A stretch of DNA of 64,000 nt from Tethya wilhelma (Eukaryota > Porifera > Demospongiae > Tethyida > Tethyidae), in the NCBI GenBank assembly GCA_964030475.1, contig CAXIPT010000021.1:115256-179255 (forward strand). The letters are read 5' to 3'. The notes beneath the pieces were generated by a model. That model ran no database searches, was not told where the DNA came from, and saw nothing but the letters and a program-made list of their open reading frames with translations. Positions 22,940-33,719 of this stretch are shown in pieces. The translations under genes were made by a program, and so were the position numbers. Numbering within the stretch: position 1 is the stretch's first letter; each line of letters starts with the position of its first letter.

Positions 22940-23560
22940 TAGTTAATAGTTGTTATTTTATTTTACTTAACATATTAATTATCATCCATTGCTATTGTCT
23001 GTCCTATGCTCTGTGTCAAAGCATAAAACATATATATACATAAAAAATACGTTGATCTGATCAAAATTTAACTTGATCTAACTGTTTTGCTGGGAAGGAG
23101 TCTCCGTCATACTCTATATATATGTACAATCGCTCAAAAAATATGCCTGCACATGCATGTGTACCGACCTTTGACCTTTGCAGTACTTGCACTACTTGCT
23201 CTCCCTCTCAGAATCTCGGGTTCGCAATAGTCTCACCCTGATACGCTCAGCAATTATGATCGAAACAGCATTAAATTAGTGCCACTACCATTAAACATTT
23301 GGTTTAGCCTAAACAAGGTGAGAATTTCAGGAGATCAATTGCATTTTAAGACCCAAAGTGGCTTGTAAAGATGGCCTTAATGGTTGAGATGCTCCGATGA
23401 TTCTTCATCTGAACTAGTGACGTGCTTTCCTTTGCTTGAGACAACTTAAGTAGAAAATGTACAGCAGACATATATCTGTAACTTAAACCGCCAAACACAA
23501 GGGGCTGTGTACGGAACATGCATGCATGAGTAAGTATTAAAAAAAGAAAAAAAAATTTAA
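22940..23560. other. No gene recognised
   Basis: AT-rich sequence. Nothing identified besides short repeats such as 'TATATATACATA'. Confidence 0.35.
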
Positions 23561-23561
23561 A

Positions 23562-24272
23562 ATGGCTGACAAGCGGCTGGTCTCTATTTTGTGGTCGATG
23601 GGGATTACTTGGAACTTCACAAGCTTGGTCTACCCCTCCCTGCTACTTTTTGCTTCAGGTTTACACATTCGTGATGCTAGCTGGAACATCAGGAAGACTT
23701 CAGGTGGTCTTTCACTGAGTTTGGTTTGGCCATTTCAGACATCTGCAGTGACTCCTGTTAACGTTACTGTTGCTGAGAAGTCTTGTAATTAAGAATAAGT
23801 TTGTATCTCAGAGCATGTCTTAAAGAAGGAGGAGGAGGAGGAGGAGGAGGAGAAGAAGAAGAAGAAGAAGAAGAAGAAGAAGAAGAATCCTGTGACAGCG
23901 TTTGCTCTAAATTGGATGCAGAAGTTCAGACTGTAAAGTGCTGCTTCTCCCATGGAGTTATGTGAGCATCTCGATTCTGTTGATTCTCCACTGTCTTCTG
24001 AGAACCCCCGTAACCAGGTAGAGGTCAATATGCCCGGATCATTAGGTGACTCTGTGCATAAGGTTCAAATTGCCAACCTTAGTGATGTTCCACCTCCCAC
24101 TGACTGGAAAGATGCCTTCTACTATGCTAATGGGAATGAGGAAACTGGTTTATGTGTTGTCAGTAATGACGGAAATGTGTCTTGGTCCCCCGTCAAGATA
24201 TCTCGTGATAGTGTGAGTTCTTTGTCTGCTAATAACTCAGATGATGGTGATGCTATCACGTACCCTTATTAG
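23562..24272 (+). other. Two short unassigned ORFs separated by a (GGA)n(GAA)n tract
   Basis: 23562-23792 (76 codons, starts MADKRLVSIL) and 23952-24272 (106 codons, acidic C-terminus) flank a purine tract at 23829-23886. I recognise no domain in either. No clear splice sites join them, and their frames differ. The 3' 'AATAATAATAACAATAAA' at about 24515 would suit a LINE-like tail, so this may be a piece of a retroelement ORF1 rather than a host gene. Confidence 0.3.
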
Positions 24273-24678
24273 AAACTGAAGTGAGATTTATATCTGGAAC
24301 TCCATTTTTTTGATACTGCCACCACCATTTCTGTGCCCATTGCTCACAGAACTTGTTCGAAGCTGAAACCTCCATAGAGATTAATTTTTTTTTGCTCTAC
24401 AGCTACATCTATAATATTATATATTATAGTTATTGCTCTTTGTGCGTGTTTGTGCATTAATTTTTGTGTTTCCTCTTTCCCTACTTGCACCTCTTGGTGG
24501 TGTGTATGATGAGAATAATAATAACAATAAACTTCAATACATATGACTATACAAGCAGCTCAAATTTGCCTTGGAGTTATAACTTCTGGTTAAACTGCAT
24601 GCAACAACATACACACAAACTGCACAATGTCATATTATTCAGTGTGTGCTGAGCCAGAATCTAAGATTATACATGTAC

Positions 24679-27600
24679 CTACATATTCTTATTAACTACA
24701 TATTCCACCGAATGCCTTATGACAGAAAATGAGTCTCTCTCAGAAAAGTACTGTACTACTTCACCATTAAGATCTACCAGATATTTGCAAAAGTTCCACA
24801 ACGGCTTGCTACCAGTAGTTTCATACAAATATTCATAGAGTAGAGTTGCATTTGTATTTTCCACTGATACTTTAGAGAAGAGTGGAAAGTTTATACCAAA
24901 CTTTTCTCTTGTGAACTTCTCAATATCAGCATCTGACCCAGGCTCCTGTCCACCAAATTGATCACAAGGAAATGCAAGAACATTGAAACTGTTTGATTTA
25001 TAGTCCTCTTGGAGTAACACGAGTCCTTCATAATGGGAGTAGGTATAGCCACAATTGCTGGCAACATTCACTATCATTAGAACCTGTAATTATAATGGGG
25101 AAAAAATGCCTCAGCTGATAGTGTGTGTATCTTCCCAGAAACATTATTATACAAGTACAAAAAACATTACAAATGTAATGCATAGGAATGGCAAAATCGT
25201 AAAAAAGTGAGCAAACAAGATAGGACGTACTGTGTCTACAATGTCATTGAGCTCAGTAGGGATATGAACATATTCCCTGTACGGTAGTACTGGGTACACA
25301 GGAATGGCACGGATGGCCCATTAGCGCAATACAAATATTCACGCGAATAACTCTGCAAAAACTGAGCGCTTAGAACTAAAAGGCTTCTTAAGCTACTATT
25401 TAGCTCTTTCTCTTTCTAATGAGCCCAAAAATTTCGTTTGCTCGGTTGCGGTTACGGTATTCACTTTCTAGCTACAATTACTATTTTAACCATGAGGACG
25501 GATGCCCTGCCTGACCAGGAGGCTAGTAGTGGCAGCCTAACTGGCTACAAGAGAATATTTGGTCACTAACAATGATCTGATTATCTAAATGTTAACTGCA
25601 AAGATACAGTTAGAATACTAGCACTGTACTAGCTGGCAAGTTCACATAATATACACATGACTACTTCATTTTTTATACCCAACTCTTGGCTGGCAGTCCA
25701 GTTTATTATAATAAGTTACCTATTTGTTATAATGAGTTTGCTCAACTGCTTAGCCTGCTGATTACAAAGTAGGAATTTGAACCAATGCAATAGCTAAGGC
25801 ACTGAAAAAAATTATTATTCTACAGATCATTAATTGCGTGCATTTACGACACTTAGGATCCTTGAGGGATAAAGAATAAGAATGAAGTAGTCATGTGCCG
25901 AAAATCAGGCATGCCTTGTTCCAATAGTTTTTAACGCACTGCCCATTCCTACACTACTTATTTTTTGAAATTTTTACTATACTTGTATAATTATTGTTAC
26001 AGATTCATGACAATCATCTGCAAAATGTTAAAGTGAAACTAAAAGAAGATACACTGTATCATATTATATCTAGGCCCGTACTAACCTGAAAACTTTATAA
26101 ATATTCATATATATAATGATATTTCCAGTATGGTAGTACTGGGTACATAGGAATGGAATCGATGGCTCATTAGTGTAATACAAGTATTCACGCGAATAAC
26201 TCTGCAAAACTGGGCGCTTGGCTCTCTAATGAGCCCAAAAACATGGCCTAAAACCATCGCTAAAGTACCAAACTAAAATATGCCAAACTTCCAATTTTCT
26301 TCTTCTTCTTTTTCTCGTTTATTCGTTTTTCTAGCTAAGTCACTAGATACAAGGCGAAAAGCACCTTCTCAGTATGGCAGCCATTAACTGAGTTACAAGC
26401 AGAGCATGCAGAATGGTGCCATTCATGTCCAGAATGTTCACATGCTATTGTGGTCATAATTTCTATACTGAAGAACAAATTCATTAGCTACGTGGAAATC
26501 AAATTGATGACCCTTTCCATACATATAAGTATGAGTTATTTAGAATTCATGTATTTCGTGATAATGACAGATTCTGCTATTCCAACTACTACTAGATGCA
26601 AAACTCCACCATAACTATTAGTTGCTTTAGACAATTTGCTAGGATGCATGCAGATATTAATTATCCAGAAAAGAATAGAACAAACAAGTGAAAAGAATTG
26701 TATTTAGATTAGCAAAATCGTAAATAGTAAGCAAACAAGATAGGAATGGTGGTCAGACTGAGTGAAAGTTCATTCCTGTGTCCATTACGTCATTGAGCTA
26801 GGAGTATGAACATTAGGCCTGCACATAGAAATGAACTCATCACTCAATCTGACCACCATTCCTATCTTGTTTGCTTACTTTTAAGGATTTTGCCATTCTT
26901 ATGTCCTAATTCAGTCGTTAGGCCAGCAGTCCACTCGCAGTACAAAAATTAAAAATTTAGGAAGTACTGCGTAAACGCATTCCACAAGCTAATTATCTCA
27001 CCGCAAACTTCCAATATTATTACAGGTCTGTAAAAATCTTTCAGGGCAAGTGTGAGCTAGGCTTATCCGGCGTTTGAGTAGAGCAACTCTTTCTCCTTCT
27101 GAAAAATCAAGTCTGACTTCTAGCGGACATTCCTACATGAATCTACACTGCCGTTTTCAGTGGCCATTCCAAAAGGTAGCGCTGAAGTAGGTCAACAAAA
27201 AGTGGGAACAATTTGTTTTGCCTACTGCTGTGATAACAATTTTGGTATCAATCTGTAGTACTAGGATAGAGCTTCAAGAAAATTCAATCCCCACAGTTCC
27301 TACTACACACAACTCCAACAATGTACTAAGGAATAAGTTGAATTCTTGTTCTTGGTTGACAAACTGTATCTCCAATAAACAGTAATTTTGGCTCAATCTG
27401 ACTAACTCTGTACATATAATCACCACTTACAAACCAGCAAACAGCACTGAAAAGGAGGCATCAAGAAGACTTAGATCTTGCGAAATGACACAAAAGCGGT
27501 AATGCTTCAACTGGAGCAGGTATATGGTCGTCATGCAGTCAACTCAGTGTAGTTGCTCCACCCACTTCGTGAACAGTACTTTTTTTGTATGGGCGGTACT

Positions 27601-29758
27601 AGTATATTAGACAATATTCAAGAGAGCATAGCTGGACTTATGAGTTGCAGGAACTATTGGCAACTGGATTTTCTTGAAGCTCTATCCTAGCGCTACAGAT
27701 TGATACCAAAATTGTTATCACAGCAATAGGCAAAACAAATTGTTCCCACTTTTTGTTGACCTACTTTAGCGCTACCATTTGGAATGGCCTCCGAAAACGA
27801 CAGTGTAGATTCACGTAGGAGCGTCAACTGGAAGTCAGACTTGATTTTTCAAAAAGAGAAAGAGTTGCTCTATTCAAATGCTGGATAAACCAGCTCACAG
27901 TTGCCCTGAAAGATTTTTACAGACATGTGAAAATATTAGAAGTTTGCGGTGAGATAATTAGCTTGTGGAATGTGTTTACGTAGTACTCCCAGAATTTTTA
28001 ATTTTTGTATTCCAAGTGGACTGCTTGCCTAACAACTGAATTACATTTCTAATGTTTTTTCACTTGTTATTACAATAGTTCATACAGTCTTAATTGTCTA
28101 CTGCAGGTTCTAATTCAGGCACATCTTCCGCAAAATTTTAATGTACAATGTATATTGTTACTGTGCTTGACTGTATGAATAAATTCATATGCAAATAAAT
28201 CTCAATGTAGGAAAATTTCCATGTATGCGTGGGTTCGAATATTCTGACCTTATACTGCTTTTACATAAAGGAGAGATTTTATGACAGCGGTGCCCCTACT
28301 ATAATTGATCTCCCTATTATGTGCACAACACAAGGCATGGTGTAAATTTTCCATTTTAAAAAGATCGATGTAAACTTTCTTCTCAAGGTCTAAAGGCAGT
28401 TTTGTATTTTATATTAATATCTACATTACGCATACCGTAGGGGAAGGATATTTGATTTTTAATTACCCCATCTATTTTGCCCAAGGAAGGGAAAATATAT
28501 CACCCTATAGCCAATATGAACTAGCTTTATATCCCACTTGCCATAGTCTCAGTACAGTAATAGCTGGGGTTTAACTAAAATATTTTCCTTCCCTCAGGGT
28601 TACAAGGGAAAATATGAGCCATATTTTCCCTTCCCTTGGCTATTACTTGTAGTACAATAAAAGCACCCACGATGCATAAGCCTCGGCTTGTTAATCAATT
28701 AAGCCACTTTATACCCGTCCAACTGAGCTCAGCTCAAGCACATCTCTGAGCACATTGCATCCAGTCCAACTCTACCATGTTTCTAAATAATGCACACTAC
28801 ATGGGGCATGATTGATGGGTGTGGTTTCGAAGCTAAGTGCTCAGAGATGCACAAAAGCCTCAGATCTCAGAAACTATAGCGTTTTGCAAGGTTCTACACG
28901 ACAAATTTCAAGATAATCTCGAATCATGAACGTAAGCACCTTCCACTTTGACTCTAGAGTTGCCATTCTTCAGATAATTTTGTAACAAACAGACAGACAC
29001 ACAAAACGACTACCGTAACCCTCTGCACATGATACTCACGAGTCGAGGCTTAATGACCAATAAGAATGCAGCTTTACTCAACAACAGGAAATAGTTTGCA
29101 TACTGTTTCTATCTAATTTGCATATTGTTTTCAAAATGACTGACTAATTTGAATGCTGTTTCCCAGAGAAAGAAAATTATATAAGCTACAATGTAACATT
29201 GCTGTGGATACAGTAACGAAACTACCGCTTAGTCATGGGTAATGAGTGGGTTGGGTTTGGAAACGCAATTAAGTCGAACCTTAAACCATTAAGCATGCAA
29301 GAAGACTGACAGAAAAAAGATGAAGCAACGCCAAGTTTAAGCATCTGCCACTGCTGTAAGAGAGTTAAGTGATGCAACAACTGACACCTGAGCAGAGCTG
29401 ACAGTTACTAAGGTGAATTTGAAGTACATCGAAAAATGTGACAAATCAAAAATGGGATATTAAAGGGATCTCCTATAAAAAACGGATAAAGGTGGCAAGT
29501 GGCTTAATTATCGGACGTTTAACCATATCATCTATGGTTATAGTTAAACCATAGATGATATAGTTTATTACTATATAACATAATTGTACATTACTTATTC
29601 AATGTCAGTTTGAATACCTTTTCTCGGTAACTGTCCAATGAGACATATTTTCCATGAATATCCCTCAATGTTAGGTTATAGGGAAATCCAGGAGCTTCAA
29701 AGGAGCGTGCTGTAGTTGAAAACAAAACAACTACAACGATTATGTGAAATACCTGCAT
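24679..29758 (-). CDS. GPX: Secreted glutathione peroxidase, cysteine type, two exons
   Basis: Exon 1 29758-29618 (47 codons) and exon 2 25083-24679 join in phase 0 across a 4.5-kb GT-AG intron (AAG|GTATTC ... TTACAG|GTT), giving 181 residues, a normal GPX size. A hydrophobic signal peptide starts at the chosen ATG (MQVFHIIVVVVLFSTTARS); an upstream in-frame ATG at 29800 would bury it. The conserved motifs are 'NVASNCGYT' with Cys encoded by TGT (not Sec TGA), 'FPCDQFGGQEPGSD' (Gln) and 'LWNFCKYLVD' (Trp, Asn), so the catalytic tetrad Cys-Gln-Trp-Asn is complete. It reduces hydroperoxides with glutathione or thioredoxin; the lumen or outside of the cell is inferred from the signal. The intron is filled with nested repeats. 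Exon 1 has a second copy at 45022-44882. Confidence 0.92.
25150..25235 (+). mobile_element. Family B MITE, left-arm fragment
   Basis: 'ACAAGTACAAAAAACATT', 'GAGCAAACAAGATAGGA' match the left arm of family B. The right half is absent. Lies in the GPX intron close to exon 2. Confidence 0.65.
25257..25450 (+). repeat. Family C fragment
   Basis: 'TACGGTAGTACTGGGTACAC', 'AGGAATGGCACGGATGGCCC', 'ATTAGCGCAATACAAATATT' match the outer part of family C; it stops at 'TAATGAGCCCAAAAA' and is replaced by unrelated sequence. In the GPX intron. Confidence 0.75.
25468..25661 (+). repeat. 190-bp direct duplicate of 34244-34434
   Basis: 'TAGCTACAATTACTATTTTA', 'GAGGACGGATGCCCTGCCTG' and 'TCACTAACAATGATCTGATT' are shared nearly base for base with 34244-34434. 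No TIRs seen. Both copies lie next to truncated family C pieces, so they may be an internal part of a longer family C variant. Confidence 0.8.
25640..25995. repeat. Family H inverted-repeat element, partial
   Basis: 'CATGACTACTTCATTTTTTA' at 25658 recurs inverted (TAAGAATGAAGTAGTCATG) near 25877-25895. The right side continues through 'AGGCATGCCTTGTTCCAATA' to 'AAATTTTTACTATACTTG'. The left outer half is missing here but is present at 37085-37240. The centre includes 'CTCTTGGCTGGCAGTCCAGT'. Confidence 0.7.
26125..26415 (+). repeat. Family C fragment
   Basis: 'CCAGTATGGTAGTACTGGGT' at 26127 begins the copy; 'GAATAACTCTGCAAAACTGG', 'AAAACCATCGCTAAAGTACC' and 'TTCTTCTTCTT' follow, then 'TCTCAGTATGGCAGCCATTA'. 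Internal deletions shorten it to about 290 bp. Lies in the GPX intron. Confidence 0.75.
26685..28066. mobile_element. Family B-like MITE split by a foldback element
   Basis: Starts CAAGTGAAAAGAATTG at 26685 and ends TTTCACTTG at 28066. Its centre differs from other B copies ('GGTGGTCAGACTGAGTGA'), but the arms match. The right arm is interrupted at 26911/28039 by the 1.13-kb foldback element, with AATT repeated on both sides. Thus B inserted first and the foldback later. Confidence 0.8.
26912..28038. mobile_element. Family G foldback element, arms about 370 bp, AATT target duplication
   Basis: Left CAGTCGTTAGGCCAGCAGTC and right end inverse CAGTTGTTAGGCAAGCAGTC. Arms 26912-27283 and 27663-28038 are long, nearly complete inverted repeats (for example AAAAAGTGGGAACAATTTGT versus its complement). 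The loop is about 380 bp with no ORF. Flanked by AATT at 26908-26911 and 28039-28042. Transcripts through it in the GPX pre-mRNA would form a very long hairpin. Confidence 0.85.
28677..29052 (+). mobile_element. Family A element, internally deleted copy
   Basis: TAAGCCTCGGCTTGTTAATC at the left and GAGTCGAGGCTTA at the right are the family A TIRs. About 375 bp, with the central half of the full copies missing. Duplicated together with its surroundings at 43948-44316. Confidence 0.85.
29519..29568. repeat. AT-rich stem-loop in GPX intron 1
   Basis: 'CCATATCATCTATGGTTATA' followed by the inverse 'AACCATAGATGATATAG' gives a stem of about 17-18 bp with a short loop, about 50 bp inside the intron from the exon 1 donor. 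Present in both copies of the segmental duplication. Confidence 0.7.
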
Positions 29759-30218
29759 TCTTTTGAGCTCAAGACAAAGGGATAAAGGAGCGCCAGACAA
29801 GTATTCACGACGAAGACCCCGCGCGCGGGGAGCTGATCAGTCACCAGGCCCCTGAACCAGAACATGGGGCCCCGGACTATAGATATTGATAGCAGCAGAG
29901 GGTGTGGACACTCGAGTACTCAGTGGCGAGCCAAAACAACCCAGTATCATACTCAGGACTGAACTTGTCTATATAGAAGACATCAGAACAGTAAGACAGT
30001 TGGGAAGGGGACGAGATAAACTTGCAGGAGTGGATATTCATGTAGTTGACAAAACAGCAAAAATTCAAATTATTTAGCAATTGTGGGACAGACCTATAAA
30101 TTGAGTAACTGAGTACGGGTGTACAAGCAGCTTAGCCTTCGTGATCTGATTTTTATTAACAATATTGTCCACTGATAGGCCTAGATAATCTATTGTATCT
30201 CTCTCTTGCACCTAGATC
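29759..30218. promoter_or_regulatory. Head-to-head intergenic region of GPX and the JmjC gene
   Basis: 460 bp separate the two start codons. Near GPX it is GC-rich with palindrome CCCCGCGCGCGGGG (about 29817) and 'CATGGGGCCCCGGACTATA'. Just before the JmjC ATG the sequence CTCTCTCTTGCACCTAG looks like a 3' splice site, suggesting a 5' untranslated exon for that gene. A shared bidirectional promoter is an inference. No TATA box is certain. Confidence 0.55.
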
Positions 30219-32534
30219 ATGATTATGAGACGACAAACTAAAAACTTGAAGACTTTCAAAGGAAACATCCACAGTAACCAACCTAGTATCAAAAAGGTTG
30301 ATCAAACTTCAACCTCTTCGTGGAGAAGGGTACTTTTGGTGATCGTACTGCTAGCTGTTTTTGTCACCGTCAGCTATTTAGCTATCCCTACTCGTTTTAG
30401 TGGGCCCAAGCAGTCTAGATCTAATGTAAAACAAGAAAATATGCCTAAAAATGTTCAGAGTGATAATGATGCTACTGCTGGACTAGCTTCTTCAAAAGAC
30501 TATAATAGGTCTGAATATAATCGTGAAAGTTGTAAGAATTTAATGGATAAAGCAAAGCATATATTAGAACATCAACCTAGCTCAAAGTGGGAGTATGCTC
30601 TGGATTTATTGGCATCATGTGTTTTGCAGGAGCCAAACAATGCAGCTCCACGTTGGAACCTAGCTGTGGCTCTTATGCAAATGGACCGAATTGAAGAAGC
30701 TGTGATATTCATTTATGAAGCTCTAGAATTGGAACCAAATAATCTTGTTTTTTTGAAAACAGGTGGTGCTTTGCTATCAAAATGTGGACATCATGCAGCA
30801 GCTATAAAGAGCCTCGAACACTATCTTGAACTCTCTCTTCAAACTATGAGTTGGGAAGAGCTGCTTGCTAGCATATCAATCCAAAGAGAGGATGAGTGGA
30901 TGTTTCTCTATGATGCTGGAGATGATGTTATCAGAGTATTTGAACTTCTTCAGACCTCTTACCTTCAAGAGTCATCTCTAATTAAAGCAGGCTACCTTTA
31001 CAAAGTACTAATAGGACTTAAAGGAAGGAATGCTGAACTAGAACTGCTTGGAGCATATTCGTTCTTTGCATTTGGTCTTGGTGATATTATCACAGGGATG
31101 AAGTACTTACGACTCTTCACAGAAAAGCAATACGTCTCTGAAAACTACGGAGATGAAATGCAAGCATATGAAGTTGTGACTGCACACTCAATACGATTGC
31201 TAACATCAGGATTCGACTCGCACATTGTAAGTTTCAGCAAAAATTTATTAATGGGTGGTAAGGCAGTTTGGGAGGAACTAGTTTACAATTGTGAACTCAG
31301 CAAACAGGAACAACTTAACTATACACAATTTGTAAGGCAATCGGATTTAAGAAATATATTTATCAAGTGTCTCCTAACTCAAAATATTTTGAATGCTTTG
31401 TTCAAGGATGGAGCGGTTCCATATGCTGAGAATATATTTGGCTGGACTCCTCTTCTACATGCTGCTGCACTTGGGAGTTCTGATATTATTAATCAGTTGC
31501 TAAGGCACTATGCTGATCCACAGTCAAGAACTATGCTTGCTCACAATGCACTTCATATTGCTGCTATGAAGGGAAGTTACAGTGTGATACCACCACTGTT
31601 GCAAGCTGGATTACATTCTGATGAAGTAGACTATTTCAACAGAACAGCTCTATCAGTGGCATGTTTGCATAGATGGACTGCTATAGACATCGCGAATTCT
31701 TTAAGCAGCAAGATTCCGGTAAACTGTCCTGCTCCAGTGAAGTACTCACCTCCCCCTAGATTGAGCCCACAAGGAGGGTGGATGGCAAGTGGTGTAACAT
31801 TGCCTAAAGATCTAATGAAAGAACGATGTGATTTTGATGTAATGCAAGTGTCAGATACACAAACATTTGTATTTGATTACTTGTCATTACAACGCCCTGT
31901 CTTGGTGCGTAATGCTACAAAACTATTCACACTGTGGCAACGTAATAAATTTGAACAGGAGTATGGAGAATTGACATTCAATGAAGTGAAAGTACCATAT
32001 GCCGAAGCATTTGGCTATTTACCTTCCAATAAGACCACACTAAAAGCATTTGTAACAGGAATGAGACAGATTAATCAGGAACACCAGCAACTTAACAGCC
32101 CAGAAGATGCTAGTCCGTCAACATATATTTTTGAGAATATTCCAACTGCTTCTGTTTTGCTAAAAGAATTTCAACTCCCTGAAGTACTGAATCCAAACTT
32201 TACACAGATTGAACCAACAAAGATGCAATTTTATGTAGGGCCACCACTTTCTGGAGCACCTATGCATTTTCATCGAAATGCTTGGAATTTAATGGTTTAT
32301 GGTCAGAAACGATGGTTCCTATATCCACCTGATAAAGCTATTTACTCTAAGATCCATGTCTGGGATTGGTGGAGAAACAGTTACAGAAAACATCCTGATG
32401 CACTGGAGTGCATTCAGTATCCTGGTGATTTGATGTTTGTGCCTGATATGTGGGGACATGCTGTAATTAATTTACGCGAGAGTATTGGTTTAGCATCTGA
32501 GTTTGTATATGGAGCATCTGAATTTTCCATTTAA
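30219..32534 (+). CDS. Membrane-anchored TPR / ankyrin / JmjC (cupin_8, JMJD8-like) protein
   Basis: Single 771-codon exon. Basic N-terminus, then one hydrophobic segment at about 37-56 (LLVIVLLAVFVTVSYLAI), consistent with a type II membrane protein. TPR-like helices at about 110-200 ('APRWNLAVALMQMDRIEEAV', 'LELEPNN'), two or three ankyrin repeats near 405-480 ('GWTPLLHAAALGSSDIINQL', 'NALHIAAMKGS'), and a C-terminal cupin_8/JmjC fold at about 540-768. The metal region 'MHFHRNAWNLMVYGQKRWFL' (H683, H685) has the HxH form seen in JMJD8-type proteins rather than classical HxD; the distal His is H747 in 'MWGHAVINL'. Role is probably lumenal (ER) 2-oxoglutarate dioxygenase or a degenerate relative; substrate unknown. 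Intronless ORF with a likely 5' UTR intron. Confidence 0.88.
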   Translation: MIMRRQTKNLKTFKGNIHSNQPSIKKVDQTSTSSWRRVLLVIVLLAVFVTVSYLAIPTRFSGPKQSRSNVKQENMPKNVQSDNDATAGLASSKDYNRSEYNRESCKNLMDKAKHILEHQPSSKWEYALDLLASCVLQEPNNAAPRWNLAVALMQMDRIEEAVIFIYEALELEPNNLVFLKTGGALLSKCGHHAAAIKSLEHYLELSLQTMSWEELLASISIQREDEWMFLYDAGDDVIRVFELLQTSYLQESSLIKAGYLYKVLIGLKGRNAELELLGAYSFFAFGLGDIITGMKYLRLFTEKQYVSENYGDEMQAYEVVTAHSIRLLTSGFDSHIVSFSKNLLMGGKAVWEELVYNCELSKQEQLNYTQFVRQSDLRNIFIKCLLTQNILNALFKDGAVPYAENIFGWTPLLHAAALGSSDIINQLLRHYADPQSRTMLAHNALHIAAMKGSYSVIPPLLQAGLHSDEVDYFNRTALSVACLHRWTAIDIANSLSSKIPVNCPAPVKYSPPPRLSPQGGWMASGVTLPKDLMKERCDFDVMQVSDTQTFVFDYLSLQRPVLVRNATKLFTLWQRNKFEQEYGELTFNEVKVPYAEAFGYLPSNKTTLKAFVTGMRQINQEHQQLNSPEDASPSTYIFENIPTASVLLKEFQLPEVLNPNFTQIEPTKMQFYVGPPLSGAPMHFHRNAWNLMVYGQKRWFLYPPDKAIYSKIHVWDWWRNSYRKHPDALECIQYPGDLMFVPDMWGHAVINLRESIGLASEFVYGASEFSI

Positions 32535-32834
32535 GTGCATGGTTCATTATTGAAAGTATTTAGATTGTTGACACATTGCACATGTACATGTATGCCCTTT
32601 GAGTAGTAGTGGACTTTTTTGTGTCTATATAATGCCAATTATTATTATTTAAAAGTTATTACTAGAAACAAAAAGGTAGGTCAATGGATAATATTTTCAC
32701 AGTAACAAAGAACAAAGAAAGATTGAAAAAGCAAAAGAATAAGAAATACAATATAAAGTTAACATGACAACTCAAGTGACAAAAGTATGACTACTGTAAT
32801 AACAATAATTATTACGAAACATTTGTATGTTTTA

Positions 32835-32939
32835 TTATTCGGTTTCTGTCTCAGAATCAGTGTTACTACCTTCAGAGTTTTCTGAAGACTGTTCATCTTC
32901 TGTTGACTCTATCTGCACAAGCTGAGTGACTCCATCAAA
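32835..32939 (-). CDS. Acidic C-terminal exon with stop; candidate last exon of the HMG-box gene
   Basis: Acceptor TTTTTTAG at 32941-32940, then 34 codons in phase 0 ending 'EGSNTDSETETE' and TAA, which overlaps AATAAA (a polyadenylation signal). An acidic Ser/Glu tail is typical of HMG-box proteins, and the phase fits exon 52241-52109. If correct the intron between them is 19 kb. The exon is convergent with the JmjC gene, 300 bp from its stop codon. It could alternatively belong to a gene whose other exons I have not found. Confidence 0.5.
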   Translation of the reverse strand, partial: FDGVTQLVQIESTEDEQSSENSEGSNTDSETETE

Positions 32940-32959
32940 CTAAAAAATAATGCATGAAG

Positions 32960-33115
32960 ATGTTTACTCGAGTGAACAAATGTATATCAACCAATATTTC
33001 ATTTAGTGTAAGTAACAAGTGCAACATAAATATCGTGATAATTATAACGTATGACATATCACATATTATAGTAGAGCAGCAGATCAAGATTGTGCAGTAG
33101 TTTGCAACTGAAATG
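32960..33115 (-). repeat. 150-bp block repeated inverted at 51718-51870
   Basis: 'CTCGAGTGAACAAATGTATA', 'CAACCAATATTTCATTTAGT', 'GCAGCAGATCAAGATTGTGC' occur here and, inverted, at 51718-51870. The block lies directly upstream of the acidic last exon. Confidence 0.85.
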
Positions 33116-33417
33116 AGAGAGACTGAGAGACCAAGGTGAAAATAACTAATTCTCTGTGCCCAAAATACTCACGTACCCAATAATCTTTGAACTAATGAGC
33201 CCTTGCAGTTGTAAAGATATGAGAAGAAATAAGCACTCTACTAGCACTCGCTTTGAAGAACAGATAGACTAATTGTTTATAACACTAGACAATAAGCTTC
33301 TATGTGTAATTAATCTAAAATGTACTGACACAGGTACAGTTTTAAAAGCTATAATATCATTTGGTAATGCATGAGTGGCGAAAATTACAAGCGCAACAAT
33401 TTAAAACATAATTATTA

Positions 33418-33503
33418 TGCTGTTTTTTTTACTGAATTGGTCGAGGTGACGAAAATTAAACACGCAAACTTTTATAGCAGCGAAAATTTCCGATCTATAG
33501 TAT
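33418..33503 (+). repeat. 86-bp repeat shared with 51878-51963 (direct)
   Basis: 'TGCTGTTTTTTTTACTGAAT', 'GGTCGAGGTGACGAAAATTA' and 'GCGAAAATTTCCGATCTATA' are shared almost exactly with 51878-51963, in the same orientation. A nearby 33530-33640 stretch ('TTCCGCGAATTTTGAG') also resembles 13610-13700. Confidence 0.8.
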
Positions 33504-33719
33504 ATGTGACCTGTCAAGCGAAAACCTGACGTTTGGGAATTTCCGCGAATTTTGAGTTAGCTATTCCACGTATATCTAGGCCTTCTCAGGAAGCGCATAT
33601 CAAAATTTGATGCGCATAGCTATAGTAGTTTTCCAGATATAGCTCTTGCAAGCAGCCCTGCCTCCACTCGTGGCTTCCTAGAAAAACGGTTGTAAAGTTG
33701 TTGCTAGNACAATCGCTAT

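Larger units (their letters stand above)
28417..29921 (+). repeat. Segmental duplication copy 1 (includes GPX exon 1)
   Basis: From TTAATATCTACATTACGCAT through 'GTGGACACTCGAGTACTCA' this 1.5-kb block is repeated in the same orientation at 43687-45184 with only scattered differences. It contains a family A copy (28677-29052), a hairpin (29519-29568), GPX exon 1 with its donor site and the proximal promoter (CCCCGCGCGCGGGG at about 29817). Confidence 0.92.

Noticed and set aside
25020..25083. Selenocysteine glutathione peroxidase
   Set aside because: The active-site codon is TGT (Cys), with no in-frame TGA, so no SECIS element is needed.
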